From NCBI GenBank assembly GCA_902651635.1, contig CACRSC010000031.1, forward strand, positions 171,405 to 235,404: 64,000 nt of DNA. The letters are read 5' to 3'. Each line of letters starts with the position of its first letter. The stretch's first letter is position 1. This stretch comes from Mastigamoeba balamuthi. Its lineage: Eukaryota > Evosea > Mastigamoebida > Mastigamoebidae. Of the stretch, positions 1 to 9,955 are shown one piece after another. Made by a program: the position numbers and the translations under genes. The notes beneath the pieces were generated by a model. That model was not told the origin of the DNA. It did not search any database and was given only the letters and a program-made list of their open reading frames with translations.

Positions 1-49
1 CCCCTGAGTGCGCTCCGACGCTCACGCGCACGCGCTCGCACCCCCGCAG

Positions 50-2534
50 AGACGTTCGTGGCGGAGGAGGCGGACGCCGAGCGGCTGTTCCTTGTTGCCC
101 GCGTCATCTGCGACGTGGCCCGCGTCTTCGCTGCCCTCGAGGACGCCACGCAGTCGCCTCCGCAGTCGCTCTCGGAGGAGGAGACGCCCTCGTCGGCCTC
201 GGACGACCCGCCAGCACCGCCGGCCTCTGCCTCGCCCCGCCCCCTCGTGCCGCCTCCCCCGCACCCGGCGCCCTCGCCGCCCGTCGCCCCCGCGGCCGCG
301 TCCGCGAGGCCCGCGAAGCCCGAGGGCCGCGGGGCGTTCAAGTCGTCGCTCGACGACAGCAAACCCGCACGCGCCCTCGTCGACGACGTGCCCCCCAAGC
401 CGTCGACGTCGCCGTCGCCCGCCAGGCCGTCGCAGTCGCCGGCGCCAGCGGGGCGCGGGTGCGTGCTGAAGGCCGTGTCGAGCTTGCAGGGCGCCGCGGG
501 CACGCAGGACAGAGACCAGCCGCACAAGATACAGCACTCGGTGTCGGCGACGTCGCTGGGGCGGGTGACGCACAGGAACGGGCCGCTGCCGGCGCCTCCT
601 GTCGGCACAGCGCCGGCGGGGCCGCCGGCGTACGGGTTCGGGCACGGGAGCGCGAGGCCGCTCAAGGGCTCGGAGCCGCTGCCGAGCACCTCGGGGTCGC
701 CGTCGGTGGAGATACCGCCCACTGCGAGCTCGCCGCAGCACCTGTCGCCGTCGGGCTCTGCTGCCCCGGTCGCCCCTGTGTGCGTGGGGTCGCCACCGCC
801 GCCGCCGCCGTACAGAGAGCGGTCGGCGCAGTCGCCGTGGCGCTCTTCCACGAAGCCCACAAAGGAGAGGGCAGCAACTGATCTACCGAAGCAGAAGCAC
901 CTGAGCCACAAGGCACGCGAGTCGATCCAATGCGCCATCTCCAAGCGTACGACCCTCGATCGTCCGACCTTCTGACCTGTCTGCACAGGCCTGCCGGAGC
1001 TGCGAGAGGAGCAGCAGAGGCAGGCAGAGCTGGAGGAGGAGATACAGAACGAGGCTCTGCAGATGGGGGCCGCTGCCGCTGCCGCTGCTGCTGCGGCAGC
1101 TGCGGCTGCGGCTGTGCCAACCCCGTCGCACACAGAGATGGCATCGCAGGCTGGCGTTCCGTCGTTCGGGGCAGCCGCGGTGCCCGTTCCCGTGCAGCAG
1201 GGCGCTGTTGTCAGGCGCCACCTGCCCTATGAGGCCGACGCCGTCGTCAACTACGCCGGCTCGGGCATTGTGTCGCAGAAGGGGTACCGTGTGGAGGTGG
1301 GCTCGAGCCACTCGCTGCCTGCGAGGCCGCTGCTGCTGCTGGACCCCGACTCGTACCGCAAGCACTACGAGGAGACCTTTATGGGGAGAGACCACTACAA
1401 CTTCTGCGCCAAGGAGGCCGTGAAGCGCAAGGGCCCGTGCGTCCTCAGCGTCCTCGGGTCGCGCAAGGTCGGCAACCAGGTGACCATCACAGCGCTGGCG
1501 CGTACCAAGAAGTCGGACAAGGTCTACACGTGGACCGAGGATATCAAGCAGGGCGACATGACGCCCGAGGCGCTCGCCAAGTCGTTCAAGAAGATGCACC
1601 CGCAGTACTCGGCCTTCTCCTTCAAGAAGATCACGCAGCCCGAGATCGAGCCGTCGCTCTACCGCTTCGAGAAGCTCCACGTGAGGGCGCAGGCCAGCCC
1701 AGCCCCCGCGCACTAACGTGTCAACGCCCGCAGTACAAGGGGACTTTCAAGTTCGGCATTCTGTACGTGGCCGAGGGGCAGGGCTCCAAGGAGGACGACA
1801 TCTACAACAACAGGTCCGGGAGCCAGGAGTACGAGGACTTCCTTTCCCTGCTGGGGACGCGCGTGGACCTCGCGGGGTGGAAGAGGTACCGTGCGGGGCT
1901 GGACTGCAAGGAGGGGACGGCGACAGGGACGCAGAGCGTCTTCTGCGACTGGCACGGATTTGAGATCATGTTCCACGTGGCGACGATGCTGCCGTTCATG
2001 GAGGGCCACGCGCAGCAGATCGAGCGCAAGCGCCACATCGGCAACGACGCCATCGTTCTCGTGTTCATCAACGGGAGCACTCCGTTTGACCCAAATTGCA
2101 TTCGCTCCGAGTTCAACCGTGAGCCGTCCTGCCCTGCCCGCCCCTGTAGCAATTTCTGACACTGTGTGGCGCAGACGTGTTCCTGATAGTAAGGCCAGAC
2201 GCCACCGCCAAGCCGTTTAGATACAAGTACGTGAGCCTCGCTCTGTAGCCACTTGCGAATTACCGTTATTGCAGGATGTCCACGGTGATGCGTGCAGAGA
2301 CGGAGCTGTTCCCGCCCACGTTTCCCAAGGAGTACGGATTCCCCGGGGACGAGTACCTGCGCGAGCTCGTCTTGACAAAGCGTGCGTTCTCTTTTTGCTC
2401 CGCGCACGTTGTGTCTCAAAAGTCAAGCAGTGGTGAACGCGCAGTACTGCGCTCTCAAGTCGCCGACGTTCTGCCGGTCGGCCGAGTACGAGCGCAACGA
2501 GCACCTCAGAGACCTTCTCGACGTGTACTGGTGA
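50..2534 (+). CDS. RapGAP-domain protein, 5' partial
   Basis: This is a GTPase-activating protein for Rap-type small GTPases. Exons are <50-946, 989-1680, 1734-2118, 2175-2226, 2275-2381 and 2431-2534; the phases all close and the stop is TGA. Bases 1-49 look like the end of an intron (CCCCCGCAG), so the N-terminus lies outside the window. After a Pro/Ser/Ala-rich low-complexity linker and an Ala run comes the Rap/Ran-GAP domain. It shows KFGILY, LLGTRVDL, a HGFEIMFHVATMLP block and ERKRHIGND, where the Asn matches the catalytic 'Asn thumb' of Rap1GAP. The join FNHVFLIVRP across the 2119-2174 intron is exactly the family sequence. The domain ends the protein, at ...DLLDVYW. The 1681-1733 intron carries a textbook CTAAC branch site. 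Family membership is firm. The upstream part (FLVARVICDVARVFAAL) is not recognised. Confidence 0.9.
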
Positions 2535-2718
2535 AGCCCAATCGCTGTATTCATTTCACTATACCGCAACCGAACCGAGACCATCGACGCCGTGCATACT
2601 TTAAGACCAACACGATATCAGCTGGTCAGCATGCCCTTTGTTTGCTCTCTGTGTTGCTCGCGGGGTGCTGTGCTGCTGTAGGGCTTTGGAGAAAGCAGCA
2701 GTGCATGCAGGACGGGGA

Positions 2719-4710
2719 TCACGAGCTGTTGCCGCGAGGCAGAGACGGGGGCTCGGCGGCAACGTACTCGCCCGTGACGGGGTCGAGCTCCGTGCGGATG
2801 TCGTTGAGCCCGAGCTCCTCGTTCTGCTGCCACGTGCGCTGGTACTTCTCGACGATCAGCTGCGGGTCGTCCTCGGGAGCCCTGGGGTTCTGTATGTACG
2901 AGTTGGACATGGGGTCGTCGACAATGAGCGTGAAGGGCTCGTTGCCCGCCCTCAGGGTCTGCAGCCGCGACGTGAGCGCGTGCATCTTCTCAGCGTTGCT
3001 CGAGTCGGCGCTGTCGCCGACGAGGAACGTGTTGCGCTTGAGCTCCTGCGACGTCATCTCGAGGACGCCCTCGACCGACGTGAACCTGCTGCCCAGCGTG
3101 CCGGCGCCGAGCTCGAGGTGCAGCTCGGGGATCGACAGCGACGCCGTGTCGGACTTGAGGAACGAGCGCGTGAGGTCGAGGGGCTCCTTCACGTTGAGCG
3201 TCAGGCGGGTGCCGTGGTCGGGGACAGAGCCTCCGCCCTGCACCGTGTTGGTCTTGTACCCGCACTTGTCGCACGTGAACGCCATGATGACCACCTCCTT
3301 GAAGTGGGGGATCTCTGCCGTGGGGCATCGCATGCGGTCAGTTCGGGGGAATCCAGCTCAGCGCAGCGAGAGAGATTCGGCAGCGCACTCGTGAGGACAG
3401 AGCGCATCTTGCCCATGGCGCTGCACATGGGGCACTGCTCCTCCAGGGTGACGACCTCCTGCTCCTGCGTGACCGTCGCCCTGTTGTGCGTCTCCGGCAG
3501 ACCCTCTGCAGCACAGACGCACCGTGAGTGCGAGAGCCCGGCAGGGCACCCAAGGCAAAGTGCCCGAGTGCCAGGTGCCACACTGACAGAGTGATGGAGG
3601 GCTCCATTGCATCACACAGCATCGCAGGCCACAGCGACACAGTGACACAGTGACACGTCGCCAGAGTGTGGCAGAGTGAGGGTGGACGCACTGATGACGT
3701 TGGCGGGGTTCTTGTGCGAGGGGACGAGCCGCGTGTAGCTCTCGTCCTCCTGGATGGCCCTCTTCTCGTCGGCCGCCTCCTGCTGCTGCTGCCTCTCCTG
3801 CTCGCCCTCGTGGATCTCCTCGTCGTCGTACAGCGCCAGCGCGTGGTTCTGCTCGCGCGTGCGCCTGTAGTGCAGCACGCTCAGGCTCGGGTCCTCCGCC
3901 GGCGCCTGCGGGTTCTCCACAAAGCTGTTCCCCGCCGGGTCGTCGACAATGACCGTGAACTCGCCGCCCTCAAACGTCGCGCACTTCTGCAGCGCCGCGA
4001 TGACCGAGTCGATCTTGTCCGCCACCTCGGGGTTCTCCGCCTGGGGATCCGCAGAAACCCGCAAAAACGCGGTGAAAAGGCGTCCCGCAGGCAGGGGCGG
4101 GGGCAGGGGCGGACTCACGCGGCGCTCCTGCTGGAGCTCGCCGAGGCCAGAGGCGGCCTGCGAGAGGAAGCCCTCGAGCGTGTTGAGGGAGCCCTTCTGC
4201 GTCGTCGGGGGTATCTCGAACTCGAGGTGCGGGATCACGATCGAGGCCGCGTCGCCCTTGACGATCTGCCTGTTGAGGTCCTGTTTTCCGCCCCACAGCA
4301 GCGGGGTCAGTTGATTTCTTGCTGTGGCCGGAGATTCGCGGATCTCTTGACTTCCCCTTCCAGAAGGAATGACATCAACTGCGAGAGGAGATATCTCCTC
4401 CGGGGGGGAGGGTGTGCCGCACCTCGGGGCGGGAGACCTTGAGGGTGTAGCGGACGCCGTGCTTCTGGATGGTGGCGCCCGACTGCACCTCGTTGCTCTG
4501 GTAGTTGCAGTGGGGGCACGAGAAGGCCATGAGGATGATCTCGCGGAAGTGGGGCACGCGGGTCAGCAGCAGCCGCGTCGTGCCCATCTGGCGGCACGCC
4601 ATGCACAGCGACTCGATCTCCGTCACGCCCTGGCTCGCCGAGATGTCCACGTAGACCGGGTCCTGCTGCTGCTGCTGCTGCTGCTGCTGGTCCTGCTGCT
4701 GCTCTGCCAT
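2719..4710 (-). CDS. ZPR1: Zinc finger protein ZPR1
   Basis: ZPR1 is a conserved eukaryotic protein that binds eEF1A and shuttles to the nucleus. The model has five exons (4710-4423, 4280-4119, 4040-3692, 3505-3389, 3314-2719) and gives 503 residues, close to the roughly 460 usual for the family. It holds two copies of the ZPR1 module. Each has a C4 zinc finger (CMAC...CPHC and CPMC...CDKC) with the matching PHFREI / PHFKEV segment, followed by a beta-rich domain with FTVIVDDP / FTLIVDDP and NPQAP / NPRAP. Finger spacing in the two halves agrees exactly once the introns are removed, which fixes the 3315-3388 intron. The N-terminus has a Gln run coded by CAG repeats. The gene is divergent from the TPR-ankyrin gene across 269 bp. 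Confidence 0.95.
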
Positions 4711-4979
4711 TGCCGGTGTTGCTGATTTGTTGTCAAAGTGGGGATTTAGATTCTCAGGAAAAGAATCTGTGGAAAATATCTGGCCATTTCCAGGCCGGTG
4801 CCCTCCCCCGACCATTTCGGCGAAAGTTCGCCAAAAAGGAGTCAAGTATGTTCGCAAGAGCCACCTTCGGGAGTGGCCAGCCGGCTTGCTCCCAGCAATC
4901 CAGTAATCCCGCAGATTCTCTTTCACTGCAGAATAAAACCCGCTGGCCGCCTTCCAGAGTCGGTTGCGGCACAGAAAAA
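4711..4979. promoter_or_regulatory. Bidirectional promoter region with AAATATCT motif
   Basis: This 269-bp spacer separates the divergent ZPR1 and TPR-ankyrin start codons. It is much more AT-rich than the flanking codons and holds AAATATCT at 4774-4781, the motif seen before many genes in this window, plus AT-rich tracts just before the + strand ATG. The role is inferred from position and recurrence only. Confidence 0.5.
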
Positions 4980-7397
4980 ATGGACGCCGGCTCCGTCTCC
5001 GCGCACCACCAGCAGGGCAACGCCGCCTACTCCGCTGGCCGCTACGCCGAGGCGCTGGCGCACTACGCTGCGGGCGTGTCGGTGTCGCCCACGGCCCACG
5101 TGCTCTGGGCCAACATGAGCGCAGCCCACGCCTCGCTGGGCCGCTACGCCCCGGCGCTGCTCTGCGCCCAGCGGGCCCTCGCGCTGCGCCCCGACTGGCC
5201 GCGGGCCTACAGCCGCGCGGGGGCCGCGCTGCTGCACATGGGCCGGGCCGGGGCGGCCGCGCGGGCGTACGAGGCGGGGCTGGCGCTGGACCCCTCGAGC
5301 GCGGCCATGGCCGAGGGCATTCAGCTCGCAGAGCAGGTGCTCAGGGCCCAGCGCTCCGGAGAGGCCGCCCCGCGGGCAGCGGCACCAGCAGAGGCCCCTG
5401 CGCCGGGACAGGGAGGAGCGGCGGCGAGCGGGTGCGGCGCGGCAGCGCTGGAGAAGCAGAGAGGGAACATCGCGCTGATGCAGAGGCGGCACGACGAGGC
5501 CCGCGGGCACTACAGCAGAGCGCTCGAGCTGCTGGGCGGCGCCGCCGGGGAGGGCGAGGAGCCGAGGCAGCTGCGCGTGGCGCTGCTGTCCAACAGGTCG
5601 CAGGCGCACGCGCTCTGCGGCGACGCCGTGGCCGCCGAGGCCGACGCGAGGCTGTGCGTCTCGCTCGACCCGGGCGCTGCCAAGGCGTACTACAGGCTCC
5701 ACGCGGCCCTCGCGGCACAGGGGAGGCTGTCCGACGCCCGCGACGCCCTCGTCGAGGGCTGCAGGAGCGCGGCGCACGTCGCCGACGCACGGTGCCTGCG
5801 GCGGCTGCTCGCGGTGTGCGGGCTGCGCGACCCAGAGGCTTCGAGGTCGCTCGAGAGCGCGTGGGTGCTGCGGCAGCACGTTGTGCCCGCGCTGCCGCGG
5901 CTCGGCGAGCGCGACCTGTTGGCGCTGGGGTGCTCGTTCCCCAAGGCCCTGGGGTCCGCGTGCGTCCAGCGCATCGAGCCCCGCCGCAGGTGCCCCGCCG
6001 TGCTCGACATGGCGTTCGCGGCCTCGGTCGGAGAGGAAGACCCCGCCATCATCGACGCTCTCTGCCACAAGCCGTTCGCGCTGTGGCTGCCCCTCACCCG
6101 CGAGATGGGGCTGTACAGCGTTCTCACGGATTTCATTAGCTGGGTGCTGCATGCCAGCAGCACGCCCGAGACAGCTGCTAGCCTGGCCAGGAAGATGGGG
6201 CTTCCAGCTCAGCCCACAGAGATCACGCACTCCCGAGCAATGTGGATCGCGTGCGAGTGGGGACTCGCCTCCGTCTTCCGATGGCTATGCGACAAGTTCG
6301 CCCTGGACAGCACAACGCCTGCCGCTGACCAGTGCACAGCCCTGGAGCTGGCGTGCAAGGCTGGCAGCGAGCCAATCATCCGCGCGCTCATGCGAGACCC
6401 GTTCCACCTGAACCCCACCCCGGCGTGCAAGTCCTCGGCTCTGTGTCACGCGTGCGCGTGCGGCAGTACTGCTGTCCTCGGTCTACTCGCGCAGGGGCCC
6501 TTCAAGGTGGGCAGGCACCTGTGCGACAAGACCAAGACCCTCGCGCTCCAAGTCGCGTGCACCAACGGGAACGCAGACGTTGTGCGTGCGCTCGGCAGAG
6601 CTCCGTTCCACCTGGAATACCAGCACGCCGTCTCGGAGGACATGAAGACGTTTGTCACCGCTTGCTCGAGAGGCCACGACGACGTCGTTCGAGCGCTCTC
6701 GGAGCCGCCCTTCTCGTTCGGAATCGCCGAAGTCCTGGCCCAGGACAGCCTCTGCCTCAAGGCCGCGTGCAAGAACGGGCACCACAAGGTTCTGTCCGTG
6801 CTGGCCATGCCGCCATACTCGGTCACAGTGGATCCCCGTCTGGGACGAAAGCTTCTGATCTGTGCCGCGTCCAAAGGGCATGCGGAGGTTATCCGGGAGC
6901 TTGTCCGCGACTACAATGCGGGCAAGACAGATTCGTTCACGGCTCTGATCAAGGCCTGTGATGAGCAGCACGCGGAGGCCATGCTCGAATTCGCGCAGGC
7001 GCCGTTCTTCTACAAGAGGCAGGTGCTGGAGTCTGCCGTGCGGGACGGGATGGCAGACGTCCTGTGGAGGCTCGCAGAGCTCAAATACGGAATCACCCCG
7101 GCCGACATTCGAGAGAACAAGAACGTGCTCCTCGGTACAGCTGCCTCGCGAGGACACGGCTTCGTTGTTCGCGTTCTCGCGGAGCGATGGGGGCTGGGGC
7201 CGGAAGACGCACTCGAGTGCGACGCTCTGACCACAGCGGCCTCCGGTGGTCATGACGGCCATGTGCAGTGCGTGCGAATCCTCGGGGCACCTCCCTTCAA
7301 CCTGGCAGAGAACCGACAGGCAGTGAAGCGGGCATTGAGTGGCGCGAGCCTCGTCTGCTCGTCTATCTTGAAGAAGCCCCCTTTCGCTGAGCAATAG
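4980..7397 (+). CDS. TPR plus ankyrin-repeat protein
   Basis: A single exon of 805 residues. The ATG at 4980 is chosen because the Hop/STI1-like TPR domain starts at once after it (QQGNAAYSAGRYAEALAHY). Three TPRs fill about residues 5-115, and a second set starts with KQRGNIALMQRRHDEARGHY near residue 160. From about residue 400 to the end the protein is a run of divergent ankyrin-like repeats of 33-37 residues (ALELACKAGSEPIIRAL, LALQVACTNGNADVVRAL, FVTACSRGHDDVVRAL), each followed by a (A/E)PPFxx-type loop. TPR domains of this class often dock Hsp70/Hsp90 C-terminal EEVD tails, and ankyrin arrays bind proteins. No catalytic domain is visible, so a scaffold or co-chaperone role is an inference. 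Confidence 0.85.
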   Translation: MDAGSVSAHHQQGNAAYSAGRYAEALAHYAAGVSVSPTAHVLWANMSAAHASLGRYAPALLCAQRALALRPDWPRAYSRAGAALLHMGRAGAAARAYEAGLALDPSSAAMAEGIQLAEQVLRAQRSGEAAPRAAAPAEAPAPGQGGAAASGCGAAALEKQRGNIALMQRRHDEARGHYSRALELLGGAAGEGEEPRQLRVALLSNRSQAHALCGDAVAAEADARLCVSLDPGAAKAYYRLHAALAAQGRLSDARDALVEGCRSAAHVADARCLRRLLAVCGLRDPEASRSLESAWVLRQHVVPALPRLGERDLLALGCSFPKALGSACVQRIEPRRRCPAVLDMAFAASVGEEDPAIIDALCHKPFALWLPLTREMGLYSVLTDFISWVLHASSTPETAASLARKMGLPAQPTEITHSRAMWIACEWGLASVFRWLCDKFALDSTTPAADQCTALELACKAGSEPIIRALMRDPFHLNPTPACKSSALCHACACGSTAVLGLLAQGPFKVGRHLCDKTKTLALQVACTNGNADVVRALGRAPFHLEYQHAVSEDMKTFVTACSRGHDDVVRALSEPPFSFGIAEVLAQDSLCLKAACKNGHHKVLSVLAMPPYSVTVDPRLGRKLLICAASKGHAEVIRELVRDYNAGKTDSFTALIKACDEQHAEAMLEFAQAPFFYKRQVLESAVRDGMADVLWRLAELKYGITPADIRENKNVLLGTAASRGHGFVVRVLAERWGLGPEDALECDALTTAASGGHDGHVQCVRILGAPPFNLAENRQAVKRALSGASLVCSSILKKPPFAEQ

Positions 7398-7477
7398 AGC
7401 GAGAGAGACACACACGGTGTACCTGAATCAAAGAGCAATAACTAACACCTTTGACAGCGCTGTTGTGAGCACACGAG

Positions 7478-9016
7478 CTACGGGAACCCCAAGCCACGCC
7501 GCGACCCATTGCCCTGCGGGGCAAGGGGATCAACTCGACCAGACTCGTTGCTGCCGAGCCCAGCCCCTTTCCTCCACCCCATCTTGAGCATCATCTGGAA
7601 CCCCCTGTTGTCTCCGCCAAGGGCGGCATCGCCCTGAGCTCCGCCAGCCCCGCCCGAGGGAGCAGCAGAGGCCCCGCTCTGAGCAGCTCCGTCGCCGTAC
7701 AGCGTGGTGCGGCGCTGCCGCTGCGCCGGGGGTGGCTGCGGGACTTCTTCGGGCTCTGGCTCCTGGAACTGGTCCGCCCCGTGGTACATGTCCCGTCTCC
7801 TCGACGCCCTGTTCTCGTACCGCACGCCCAGCTCTCTCCTGTGCTCCATCTCGGCGGGGGAGAGGCGCTTCAGCGACCTCCGCAGCAGGTCGACAGCATT
7901 CGGGCCCTCCTCCTCGGGCTGCTGCGGCTCCTCGGGCCTCGCCTCGCTCGGCTGGAACGACCGCGCGACGCTCGACGGCGGCGGCGCTGCGTCGACGGTG
8001 ACCTCGAACGACGCGATGCCGATCACGTCGCCGGGCCTGACGCAGTGCGACCTGTCGGCGCTGGCCTCCTTGCTCGGCGACAGGCGCAGGCCGTTGACAG
8101 TGGTGCCGTTGGTGCTGCCGAGGTCCGCGACCCAGAACACGTTGTCCCAAAAGACCCGCTCGTACGCCACCCGCGCGTGCCGCTTGCTGACGTCGGTCCT
8201 CCCCAGCGCCACGACGCGCCTGTGCGGCTTGGCGTCGTGGCCCGGCACCGGGGGGTCGCGCGAGAACACGACCTCGGGCACCACCTGCGCCCCCGCGCAC
8301 TCGTCGGGCGGGTGCTCTCCCGGGTCCCCGACGGCGACGACGGCGACGACCGTGTCGTTCATCAGGTCCCTCACGCGCAGCAGCAGCACCGGGGGCACCT
8401 GCGCCCCCTCCCCGGCCTCCTCCCCCGCCTGGTCCCCGCCCGCGCCGTCGGGGGTCACCACGACAAGGAACGCGGCCGTCGAGGGCGCGTAGTGGCAGAC
8501 GACGCTGGGCAGGACGCCCAGGTCGTAGTGCAGCCCGCTGGCCGCGTCGTAGTGCATCGCCGTCACCGAGTTGTAGTACATGCCCACCGTCTCGTCCAGC
8601 TCCCACGCGCTGCCCCCGCGCTCCTGCTGCTGCCCGCGGACCTCGGCCGCCTCCTCGCCCGACGAAGACGGCGGCTGCGGCGACGACGAGGACGCGGCGG
8701 CAGCGCGTTGCAGGGGCGCTGCGTAGGGAGGCAGGTCGTCTCTGACGCGGACGTAGAGCGATTTCGACGGGTCCCAGTGGTAGCTGAGGCCCTCGCGGGT
8801 GAAGAGGGCGGTGCCGGCGTCGTATTCGTAGGGCGGCTGTGGCGGCTCTTCCGCAGATTCGGGCGCTGCCGCCTGCTGCTCGCCCTCGGGGCCCTGGGGG
8901 TGCGGCGCCGGCGGTGGCGACTGGTCGGACAGCTCGCCCTCCTCGCGGGACTCGCGGGGGCCCGGCGAGCGCGGCTCCGGGCCGCCGCAGGGCTCAGCCG
9001 GCGGCGGCTCAGTCAT
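7478..9016 (-). CDS. AGGF1: AGGF1-like protein with OCRE, FHA and G-patch domains
   Basis: One exon, 512 residues, starting at ATG 9016 in front of an acidic Glu/Pro-rich leader. In order it holds OCRE-type aromatic octamers (YEYDAGTALFTREG, TVGMYYNSVTAMHYDAASG), an FHA domain with the diagnostic GRTDVSKRHARV and DLGSTNGTTVNG, and a C-terminal G-patch (GFQMMLKMGWRKGAGLG). This is the architecture of AGGF1/VG5Q. FHA reads phosphothreonine and G-patches activate DEAH helicases, so a role around the spliceosome or transcription is likely in a protist. The domain calls are clear; that precise cellular role is inferred. The gene is divergent from ZNRD2 by 104 bp. Confidence 0.9.
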   Translation of the reverse strand: MTEPPPAEPCGGPEPRSPGPRESREEGELSDQSPPPAPHPQGPEGEQQAAAPESAEEPPQPPYEYDAGTALFTREGLSYHWDPSKSLYVRVRDDLPPYAAPLQRAAAASSSSPQPPSSSGEEAAEVRGQQQERGGSAWELDETVGMYYNSVTAMHYDAASGLHYDLGVLPSVVCHYAPSTAAFLVVVTPDGAGGDQAGEEAGEGAQVPPVLLLRVRDLMNDTVVAVVAVGDPGEHPPDECAGAQVVPEVVFSRDPPVPGHDAKPHRRVVALGRTDVSKRHARVAYERVFWDNVFWVADLGSTNGTTVNGLRLSPSKEASADRSHCVRPGDVIGIASFEVTVDAAPPPSSVARSFQPSEARPEEPQQPEEEGPNAVDLLRRSLKRLSPAEMEHRRELGVRYENRASRRRDMYHGADQFQEPEPEEVPQPPPAQRQRRTTLYGDGAAQSGASAAPSGGAGGAQGDAALGGDNRGFQMMLKMGWRKGAGLGSNESGRVDPLAPQGNGSRRGLGFP

Positions 9017-9053
9017 CAGAGAAAATCTGAGGTGGGCGAAGGGGAAGATCCGC

Positions 9054-9073
9054 GTATCTCTTCGAGAAGATAC
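9054..9073. promoter_or_regulatory. Near-palindrome centred in a divergent promoter
   Basis: GTATCTCTTCGAGAAGATAC is a near-perfect inverted repeat (GTATCT / AGATAC arms). It lies almost exactly midway between the AGGF1-like (9016, minus) and ZNRD2 (9121, plus) start codons. It belongs to the recurrent GTATCTC/AATATC motif family of this window. A second motif-like site (CATATCG) follows near 9081. Confidence 0.55.
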
Positions 9074-9120
9074 CACCCACATATCGTCACTCCCATCGCA
9101 CGAGACCTCACAGCACACAC

Positions 9121-9743
9121 ATGTCGCAGAAGCGCGAGAAGTCCCGTTCGGACCTGATCAGCGAGCAGCTGGGTCAGAAGCTCCTCCAGGGCTGGACCAT
9201 GTGCGCTCTCCCGTCTCCCCTCCGCGTGGTCGACCATGTTTCTGACAGGCAGGTGAAACCGTGCAAACGCGGTGGCAAACGCGCCGTGAAACCCGCGTGG
9301 GGTGCAGGCTGGGGGAGTGCTGCCCCAACCCCGAGTGCCCCGGCGTGCCCCTGATGCGCGAGAAGGCCACGCGCAAGATGCTGTGCGTGGCGTGCAACAC
9401 CACCTACGTCGTCGAGGCCGACGCCCCCAAGGCCGTCGCCGCCTCGGCTGCCCCCGCCCCCGCCCCCGTCCCCGCCGCAGCCGCCGCAGCCCCTCAGGTG
9501 CTGCAATTACACTTTTCCCGCCACTTCCACTACCACTTCCACTGCCACACCCCTACTCCCACTGCATTCCCACTGCCACCCCTGCGTGCCCTCTGCTGAC
9601 CTGGAAGGCCCGCGGGCAGGTCCCGGCGGCGGCCCCAGCGCCCGCGCAGCAGGAGCACAGGGCCGCTGAGGCCCCCAGGGCGCCCCAGCCCGCCGAGCCC
9701 GCGGCGAGCGAGCGCCTTCCCGAGCTCCCCGCTGCGCCCGCGA

Positions 9744-9775
<32 letters not shown>

Positions 9776-9955
9776 TGCGCAGCGCCTGCGGCAGAGGCGG
9801 TGCAGGCGGCGGCCGCGCTGAGGCAGGGCCTCGCCAGGGCCGCCCAGAGGCTCGCTGCCGCAGACCCCGCGGGGGCCGAGGCCCTGGCGCTCTGCGCGTT
9901 TGTGCGCTCGGCGGCCGAGGCCCTCGCAGCGCTGAGCGCCGTCGGAGCCCACTGA
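9121..9955 (+). CDS. ZNRD2: ZNRD2 / SSSCA1 (autoantigen p27) zinc-ribbon protein
   Basis: Exons 9121-9200, 9308-9497 and 9620-9955 close in phase. The N-terminal helix (SDLISEQLGQKLLQGWTMLG) and the zinc-ribbon LGECCPNPECPGVPLM...KMLCVACNT match the Sjogren syndrome/scleroderma autoantigen 1 family, in which the first intron is placed inside the Met codon of WTMLG. An Ala/Pro linker and a C-terminal helix (ALRQGLARAAQRLA) follow. The animal protein binds tankyrase and is linked to mitosis; function in protists is unknown. Its 3' half, from about 9435, was copied to 20226-20643 in the local duplication. Confidence 0.9.

Noticed and set aside
4923-6230. 435-codon minus-strand frame over the TPR-ankyrin gene
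   Set aside because: Composition-driven shadow; the plus frame has clear TPR motifs.
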